Positions 57,423 to 64,000 of a stretch of DNA of 64,000 bases are shown piece after piece. The notes below the pieces were generated by a model, which made no database searches, was not told the DNA's origin, and saw nothing but the letters and a program-made list of their open reading frames with translations. This DNA comes from Ipomoea triloba (lineage: Eukaryota > Streptophyta > Magnoliopsida > Solanales > Convolvulaceae). Position numbers and translations under genes: made by a program. Every line of letters begins with the position of its first letter. Within the stretch, counting starts at the first letter, position 1. The DNA is taken from the NCBI RefSeq assembly GCF_003576645.1, contig NC_044918.1, positions 18,801,470-18,865,469 of the forward strand, in the 5' to 3' direction.

Positions 57423-59437
57423 ATGGCATCCGGATCCAGCAGCTCGCATACCCCTCGTCAGTTGAACAAGGGTCACCCCTCAGGCGATCTTCGTGAGCAG
57501 CTCTTGAACAAGGGTCACCCCTCAGGCGATCTTCGTGAGCAGCTCAATAGTAACCGCGGTGGTGACCTTCGTAGCCAGCTCAACCTCAATAGTAACCGCG
57601 GTGGTGACCTTCGTAGCCAGCTCAACGACAATCATAACCGCGGTGGTGACCTTCGTAGCCAGCTCAACGACAATCACCAGCGCGGTGGTGACCTTCGTAG
57701 CCAGCTCAACGACAATCACCAGCACAGAGAAGGTGACCTCCGTAGCCAACTCAACAATAACCATGGTGATGGCCACACTCCATGCCCAGCGACTGCTGTT
57801 CCCCACCCGGCGACTACTGCTCCCCACCCAGCGATTGCTGCTCCCACCCAGGCGGTGGACCTTCAGGCAGCAGCGCAGGTCATCCAACAGGCGGCGGCGA
57901 CAATGGCCCAGCTAGTCGCAGGAATGCAAGGCCAGACTCTACCGCCACCACCCCCTCTGGAGGAGGAAGTGCAATCTCCAAGGCGAGACAGAACTCAACG
58001 ACAGGAAGGCGNAGGCGAGACAGAACTCAACGACAGGAAGGCGGACCTCAACCAATTTCCAGATCTACTCAAGAACGGCCGATGGCTTCTAGATCTGTCC
58101 GAGATCGGCTGGGGGTACAAGGATCCTCCAATAGAGGTCCTCATCAACAAGCAAGCAAAGCAATAACCAAGCGACCGCCCAGAGAAAGGATGGGCGAATC
58201 TGGTGGACTGGCTTCGCGTCACTCCACTAGACATAGAACACCACAAGAAGACCTAGTTGAAATACTCCAAAGGCAGATAGACGACTTGGAGAAGAAAGTA
58301 GAAGCAAGAGAACACTCACCAGAACCTGAAGTAAGAATGGCTGCTCCATTCTCTCCTGACATAATGGAAGTTCCTCTTCCAAAAGACTTTCGACTACCCA
58401 CCATCAAGGCCTATACTGGCACTTCGGATCCACGTACCCATATGACAAGATACAAGGCAGCCATGGTCATGATTGGGGCAAGAGATGCCATCATGTGCAG
58501 AGCATTCTTGTCCACTTTGGACGGAACGGCTCAAGATTGGTTTAACACAATCCCGGACGGATCAATTCAAACTTTTGCAGAGCTATCTAAGAGTTTCTTG
58601 TCCTATTTCTCAGGAAGTATACAACATAAGAAATCATTCTCACATCTCGGCGGGGTAAAGCAGGATAAGGGGGAAAGCCTGCGAGACTTCTTAAGCAAAT
58701 GGAAAAAAGAAGTCAACAGCGTATATGACTTCGACTCGAAGGCAGCAATTCTCACCTTCATCCAAGCACTGAGGTCAGGCGATTTCCACAAACAACTGAA
58801 CACCCACCACCCACGCTCTTATGAGGAACTCATGAGAACGGCCAACCGGTACGCAGACGCAGAGGAGGCTGACAGGAGAAAAAAGGATGATGAGGAAGGA
58901 CGAAAGAGTGGGCGACCTGATAAAGCTGGTCCGCCCAGCCAGGCACCACGACCAAACCAACCACCCTCAACGAAGGGAAGAAATGAGCGACCTCGTCTCG
59001 CCTCACCGCGGTACTTAACACCGCTTACTCACCCGATTAGCGTGATTCTAAGTCACGCTGAGGAAATGGGAATGGTGCATTTTCCCTCAGAGTGTATGGC
59101 AGTTTCTACGGGTGAGGACCAAACTAAGTACTGTCGGTTCCACCGGCAAGTTGGACATGATACTGACGAGTGTCATACTTTAAAAGGACAAATAGAGGAA
59201 CTGGTGCAGAGAGGATATTTTACCCAATTCGTTGAGTATCCGGGACAGTACCAGCATCAACAAAGCCTACCCGACAATGTGTGGCGAAAGGAAGAAGATC
59301 ATGAGCCTTCAGCTTCCAACACCAAGAAGAGGAGGTGCGACCTGGGCGAGGAAGCAAGAAAAAGTGAGCTAGAGGAAAAAAGAAATAGTGAGCTAGAGGA
59401 AAAGTCTGCGCAACGCAAAAAACATGTAATTCGCTGA
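57423..59437 (+). CDS. Retrotransposon gag protein (Ty3-type), frame broken at a single-N join
   Basis: ATG 57423 opens a frame with seven GDLR(E/S)QL-type repeats and a Pro/Ala/Gln-rich region up to the N at 58012. The rest of gag lies in another frame to 59437: a coiled stretch (LVEILQRQIDDLEKKVEARE), the retrotrans_gag domain (CRAFLSTLDGTAQDWFNTIP, FIQALRSGDFHKQL) and a CRFHRQVGHDTDEC motif followed by QIEELVQRGYFTQFV, typical of plant Ty3 gag. The frame change coincides with a 31-base repeat on both sides of the N (57981-58011 and 58013-58043). It is therefore probably an assembly artefact and the real gag is one ORF. Gag forms the particle that packages the element RNA. Confidence 0.85.
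57981..58043. repeat. 31-bp duplication flanking a single N (58012)
   Basis: Both copies, starting AGGCGAGACAGAACTCAACG, are identical. The extra 32 bases shift the gag frame. Confidence 0.92.
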
Positions 59438-59449
59438 TGGCCCGTCAAA

Positions 59450-60030
59450 AAACTCTCCAACTTGGCCGAGGTCAGTCCTCGGCCAATCTTGCGCTCAAAA
59501 AAAAAAAATCAGTCCTCGGCCAAGTTTTCGGTTAAGTTTGGCCGAGGTCAGTCCTCGTCAAAAATTAAAAAAAAAACAAAAAAAAAAACAAAACAAAACA
59601 ATAATAATAATATAATTGGCCGAGGTCAGCCCTTGGCCAACACTTGGTCGAGGCCCGACCTCGACCAACACTTGGTTTGAAGTCGGCCACCTCATCAAGT
59701 GGCGCTGTTCCTCAAGCAGAGTCACCTCATCAAGTGGGTGTCACCTCATCAAGTGGCGCTCCTCAAGCAGCGTCACCTCATCAAGTGGCGCTACTACTCA
59801 AGCAGCCTCAAGCGCTGCGTCACCTCATCTAGTGCATCCGCCCTTTTCAAGTGGCGTTGCTCCTCAAGCAGAGTCACCTCATCAAGTGGCGCTGCTCCTC
59901 AAGCAGCGTCAAGCGCTGTGTCACCTCCTCGAGCAGCGCCGCCTCCTCCTTCCTCCTCAAGTGCGTTTGCTTCCTCCTCAAGTGCTTTTGCTTCCTCCAC
60001 GTTCACCTCCATAAGCAAAAGGACTCAGTA
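59450..60030 (+). repeat. Tandem repeats downstream of gag
   Basis: First, GGCCGAGGTCAGTCCTCG units (59462-59680), then variable copies of TCACCTCATCAAGTGGCG and CTCCTCAAGCAG (59690-59990). Open frames here are Ser-rich by-products of the repeat and are not taken as genes. Confidence 0.7.
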
Positions 60031-60087
60031 GTTGGTCATGGTCTGCCCTGATCAATTTTGTTAAAAAACAAAATAATAATAAAAAAT

Positions 60088-60362
60088 CTAAGCTCTAATC
60101 CCTTAGGGCCGGCACGAGATCCGATCTCGCTAGCTACCTAACGGAAGAGTGTTTTTCTGAGCCCAGCCAATGGCTTGGATTCAAAAAACACCATACTCTA
60201 ATCCCTTAAGGCCAGCACGAGATATGATCTCGCTAGCTACCTGACGGGAGAGCTGACCTCGGAGGGTGTTTTCTAGGTAAAGCTTAAGGCTTTGCTACGA
60301 AAACACCACACTCTAGTCCCTTAGGGCCGGCACGAGATCCGATCTCGCTAGCTACCTGACGG
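60088..60362 (+). repeat. Three hairpin-containing repeats at about 105-bp spacing
   Basis: Each has CTCTAATCCCTTAGGGCCGG and CGAGATCCGATCTCGCTAGC. The CGAGATCCGATCTCG part is a near-perfect palindrome. The third copy runs into the N gap. Confidence 0.8.
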
Positions 60363-60954
60363 NNNNNNNNNNNNNNNNNNNNNNNNNNNNNNNNNNNNNN
60401 NNNNNNNNNNNNNNNNNNNNNNNNNNNNNNNNNNNNNNNNNNNNNNNNNNNNNNNNNNNNNNNNNNNNNNNNNNNNNNNNNNNNNNNNNNNNNNNNNNNN
60501 NNNNNNNNNNNNNNNNNNNNNNNNNNNNNNNNNNNNNNNNNNNNNNNNNNNNNNNNNNNNNNNNNNNNNNNNNNNNNNNNNNNNNNNNNNNNNNNNNNNN
60601 NNNNNNNNNNNNNNNNNNNNNNNNNNNNNNNNNNNNNNNNNNNNNNNNNNNNNNNNNNNNNNNNNNNNNNNNNNNNNNNNNNNNNNNNNNNNNNNNNNNN
60701 NNNNNNNNNNNNNNNNNNNNNNNNNNNNNNNNNNNNNNNNNNNNNNNNNNNNNNNNNNNNNNNNNNNNNNNNNNNNNNNNNNNNNNNNNNNNNNNNNNNN
60801 NNNNNNNNNNNNNNNNNNNNNNNNNNNNNNNNNNNNNNNNNNNNNNNNNNNNNNNNNNNNNNNNNNNNNNNNNNNNNNNNNNNNNNNNNNNNNNNNNNNN
60901 NNNNNNNNNNNNNNNNNNNNNNNNNNNNNNNNNNNNNNNNNNNNNNNNNNNNNN
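60363..60954. other. Assembly gap (592 N)
   Basis: Unknown bases inside the LTR element, followed directly by a TA microsatellite. Confidence 0.99.

Positions 60955-60999
<45 letters not shown>
60955..60999. repeat. TA microsatellite at the gap edge
   Basis: About 44 bases of (AT)n, repeated at 62526-62574 after the single N. Confidence 0.95.
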
Positions 61000-61001
<2 letters not shown>

Positions 61002-61079
61002 AACAAAAACAATTTTACGCTGGTCATTACTCCCAAACCACCTCAACCACTCTCGTTGGCAAGGGAGTGGGGGGACTGG

Positions 61080-61549
61080 TGACAGAGTAATCAGGGTACC
61101 CGACCCGGAACCACTAGCACAACCCGGAACCACTGGCAGGATAGTTGTCGTTCAAAGATACCTCACTCCTCAGCATCAATGCTCAACGGTCCAACTTCTC
61201 AGCATTGATGACCAACGTTCAGCTCCTCAACGTTGATGACCAACGTTCACTCAGCATTGATGACCAACGTTCAGCTCCTCAGCATTGATGTCCAACGTTT
61301 ACTCCTCAGCAGTGATGACCATCGTTCAGCTCCTCAACATTAATGCTCCATTACTAAGCTGAACAAGATAAAAGGCTCACAAAACACTTGTAGAGAGACG
61401 ACACTTCTTACTGGACAAGACTACACTCAACTCATCTTGTACACTGAGCACCGCACTCAATATTGTACTAAAATACCAAAACACTGTACTCAACGCTATT
61501 CAAATACTCAATAATACTCAAATACATACCGGTAACATTATTACCGTCA
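61080..61549 (+). repeat. 3' LTR
   Basis: 470 bases, preceded by a purine tract at 61061-61079. It has one more internal CAACGTTCA unit than the 5' LTR and a few substitutions. Confidence 0.87.
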
Positions 61550-62246
61550 ATAATGATAATCTAAAAATTAGCTTGAAGAGAGATGAGAGAAGAGAAAGAC
61601 GAAAAAAATAAATAATTGAAAAAATTTCGTAGGACTAAAAAATTAGGAAAACATTTTTCATCAAATTGGACATTTTTTCTATTGGTCAGAATGAATATTT
61701 TCCTTTAACTGTTATTTTCTTTGAATCACCAAACACAGGGAAATCTAAAACCAGTCATTTTATGAGTTTTCAAACAGACCCTAAGTGCTAATTAAAGTGC
61801 ATCATATTTAATAACATTGCTATGTATTATGTAAATAATATTTATTCTATATGTTCATAAACCTAAGCCTTAATTTACATATACACTAAAGTAAATGTGC
61901 GTAATATGCATGTATTTCCATTCATCATGTAATAGTATGTTTACATATAATATTAATTTTATATGCCCATCAATCTAAACATTAATGTATATCAATAGAT
62001 CAGATTCATAATAGTCCTTCTATATGTTTATAAAAACAAAGCTTTATTTGCATCGAATATCGACATTATAATTAAGTAATAACTTTATCTACTTAACAAA
62101 GCAAATATAAAAAGATTACCAGATGATATAAATATGTAATTGTAATAAATCTTGACTTTGAAATTAACAACATAGGCCTATTCCAATAAAAACCCATCCA
62201 TTCGAGTACATATACATATAAGTAATCAATCTCAGCTCTGTCTTCT
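61550..62246. other. Spacer between the LTR element and the ATS3-like exon
   Basis: It contains AT-rich sequence (61796-62060) related to the array at 40240-41180. It should include the 3' UTR of the ATS3-like gene. No other gene. Confidence 0.5.
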
Positions 62247-62513
62247 CTACGCAACGGTTGAGATGGATGCATAATCGCAGTGATTGAAGCCATGCCACAC
62301 TCCTCTGGGTATAAATCTGTTGTATATAAACGTAACATACCTGTAAGCAGACATGTACACAGTCACCGTCTGCGGTTTCCAGCCGTCCGATCCCACCCTG
62401 TACAGATACAGATAACACACGTCATCCATGCACGGCCCCTTAATCTTGAATGTATCCCTCGAGCATCTCTCGAATGTATCCGAATCTGGGTCATCAAGCC
62501 TTGCTAAATACAC
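62247..62513 (-). CDS. ATS3-like embryo-specific protein (PLAT/LH2-related), last exon only
   Basis: The minus strand has a splice acceptor (AATGCAG|GTG) after 62513 and an open frame of 88 codons to the stop at 62247. The reading RLDDPDSDTFERCSRDTFKI, then CYLYLYRVGSDGWKP, then FIPRGVWHGFNHC matches the C-terminal half of plant ATS3 proteins. These are small secreted Cys-containing proteins of the PLAT/LH2 group first described from embryos; their biochemical role is unclear. The upstream exons are missing because the contig ends at the N at 62525, twelve bases into the intron. The exon is therefore partial by assembly, not by mutation. Confidence 0.85.
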   Translation of the reverse strand: MYLARLDDPDSDTFERCSRDTFKIKGPCMDDVCYLYLYRVGSDGWKPQTVTVYMSAYRYVTFIYNRFIPRGVWHGFNHCDYASISTVA

Positions 62514-62525
62514 CTGCATTTACAN

Positions 62526-62577
<52 letters not shown>

Positions 62578-62655
62578 AACAAAAACAATTTTACGCTGGT
62601 CATTACTCCCAAACCACCTCAACCACTCTCGTTGGCAAGGGAGTGGGGGGACTGG

Positions 62656-63125
62656 TGACAGAGTAATCAGGGTACCCGACCCGGAACCACTAGCACAACC
62701 CGGAACCACTGGCAGGATAGTTGTCGTTCAAAGATACCTCACTCCTCAGCATCAATGCTCAACGGTCCAACTTCTCAGCATTGATGACCAACGTTCAGCT
62801 CCTCAACGTTGATGACCAACGTTCACTCAGCATTGATGACCAACGTTCAGCTCCTCAGCATTGATGTCCAACGTTTACTCCTCAGCAGTGATGACCATCG
62901 TTCAGCTCCTCAACATTAATGCTCCATTACTAAGCTGAACAAGATAAAAGGCTCACAAAACACTTGTAGAGAGACGACACTTCTTACTGGACAAGACTAC
63001 ACTCAACTCATCTTGTACACTGAGCACCGCACTCAATATTGTACTAAAATACCAAAACACTGTACTCAACGCTATTCAAATACTCAATAATACTCAAATA
63101 CATACCGGTAACATTATTACCGTCA
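62656..63125 (+). repeat. LTR, duplicate of the 3' LTR
   Basis: Appears identical to 61080-61549, with the same purine tract in front. Probably not a separate insertion. Confidence 0.8.
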
Positions 63126-63822
63126 ATAATGATAATCTAAAAATTAGCTTGAAGAGAGATGAGAGAAGAGAAAGACGAAAAAAATAAATAATTGAAAAAA
63201 TTTCGTAGGACTAAAAAATTAGGAAAACATTTTTCATCAAATTGGACATTTTTTCTATTGGTCAGAATGAATATTTTCCTTTAACTGTTATTTTCTTTGA
63301 ATCACCAAACACAGGGAAATCTAAAACCAGTCATTTTATGAGTTTTCAAACAGACCCTAAGTGCTAATTAAAGTGCATCATATTTAATAACATTGCTATG
63401 TATTATGTAAATAATATTTATTCTATATGTTCATAAACCTAAGCCTTAATTTACATATACACTAAAGTAAATGTGCGTAATATGCATGTATTTCCATTCA
63501 TCATGTAATAGTATGTTTACATATAATATTAATTTTATATGCCCATCAATCTAAACATTAATGTATATCAATAGATCAGATTCATAATAGTCCTTCTATA
63601 TGTTTATAAAAACAAAGCTTTATTTGCATCGAATATCGACATTATAATTAAGTAATAACTTTATCTACTTAACAAAGCAAATATAAAAAGATTACCAGAT
63701 GATATAAATATGTAATTGTAATAAATCTTGACTTTGAAATTAACAACATAGGCCTATTCCAATAAAAACCCATCCATTCGAGTACATATACATATAAGTA
63801 ATCAATCTCAGCTCTGTCTTCT

Positions 63823-64000
63823 CTACGCAACGGTTGAGATGGATGCATAATCGCAGTGATTGAAGCCATGCCACACTCCTCTGGGTATAAATCTGTTGTA
63901 TATAAACGTAACATACCTGTAAGCAGACATGTACACAGTCACCGTCTGCGGTTTCCAGCCGTCCGATCCCACCCTGTACAGATACAGATAACACACGTCA
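63823..64000 (-). CDS. ATS3-like last exon, duplicate copy cut by the window edge
   Basis: The frame ending at 63823 equals that at 62247 and continues past the window. If the right-hand copy is the true locus, the missing 5' exons lie to the right of the window. Confidence 0.75.
   Translation of the reverse strand, partial: DVCYLYLYRVGSDGWKPQTVTVYMSAYRYVTFIYNRFIPRGVWHGFNHCDYASISTVA

Larger units (their letters stand above)
56892..61549 (+). mobile_element. Ty3-type LTR retrotransposon with gag only (TR-GAG-like), gapped
   Basis: Two LTRs (56892-57337 and 61080-61549) begin TG and end CA. A primer-site-like TTGGTGCTTTCATTGAGAG follows the 5' LTR, and a purine tract AAGGGAGTGGGGGGACTGG precedes the 3' LTR. 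Inside are one gag ORF, tandem repeats and a 592-bp gap. No protease, reverse transcriptase or integrase is visible, and the gap is too short to hold a pol gene. The element is therefore probably non-autonomous. Flanks GTAAT and ATAAT could be a 5-bp duplication with one change. Confidence 0.82.
62526..64000. repeat. Second copy of 60950-62424 (offset 1576 bp), probable unmerged contig overlap
   Basis: From the TA run onward every compared stretch equals the sequence 1576 bases to the left, including an LTR copy at 62656-63125. The copy starts right after a single N. Identity of this kind next to an N is expected from an unmerged overlap, but a very recent tandem duplication is not excluded. 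Confidence 0.9.

Noticed and set aside
57522..57915. Antisense and second-frame ORFs within the gag repeat region
   Set aside because: Shadows of the GDLRSQL-encoding repeats; the gag frame continues into a recognised gag domain.
59462..60051. Ser/Gln-rich ORFs behind gag
   Set aside because: Three frames are open at once because of tandem repeats; none resembles protease or reverse transcriptase.
60284..61133. Long minus-strand frames full of unknown residues
   Set aside because: They run through the N gap and a TA microsatellite and carry no information.

Overview
This window is nuclear DNA of a flowering plant, most likely a eudicot. The genes have many GT-AG introns. The best matches from memory are plant families: a PPR protein, a CIA30-type complex I assembly factor, tandem GH28 polygalacturonases, an FkbM-type methyltransferase, an O-fucosyltransferase-like protein, the Rubisco chaperone BSD2 and an ATS3-like PLAT protein. 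The spacers are AT-rich and full of SINEs, MITEs, microsatellites and an LTR element. The sequence alone does not give the species.

Layout. Positions 1-4712 hold an integrated pararetrovirus (Caulimoviridae) on the minus strand, running off the left edge. In viral order it has a tRNA-Met primer site, five small ORFs, a coiled-coil ORF, a movement protein, a coat protein with a zinc knuckle, and the start of the polyprotein. From 5 to 8.4 kb there are transposon remnants. A PPR gene (8811-9656) and a seven-exon CIA30 gene (11125-14426, 5' leader to about 16.0 kb) follow, both minus. Three minus-strand polygalacturonase genes with the same ten-exon plan lie at 16.8-19.2, 29.9-33.0 and 35.2-37.7 kb. 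The first two are separated by about 11 kb of transposons and a diverged tandem duplication. An FkbM methyltransferase gene (plus, 41.3-43.4 kb) with nested insertions in its intron and a single-exon O-fucosyltransferase-like gene (minus, 44.2-45.5 kb) come next. A gene-poor 6.5 kb carries MITEs with intact 9-bp target duplications. BSD2 (plus, 52.8-55.3 kb), a tRNA-Arg(CCT) gene and its decayed copy follow. The right end holds a gag-only Ty3-type LTR element (56.9-61.5 kb) and the last exon of an ATS3-like gene.

The genes form no operon. They are independent plant genes for organelle biogenesis (PPR, CIA30, BSD2), cell-wall pectin turnover (polygalacturonases), and glycosyl or methyl transfer in the secretory pathway. 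The polygalacturonases are a local tandem family.

Assembly quality matters here. Three single-N joins (2938, 58012, 62525) are flanked by the same sequence on both sides (117 bp, 31 bp and about 1.5 kb). They break the viral movement protein and gag frames and duplicate the ATS3 exon. They look like unmerged contig overlaps rather than biology. A fourth N (24208) sits inside a poly-A run and a 592-bp N gap lies at 60363-60954.
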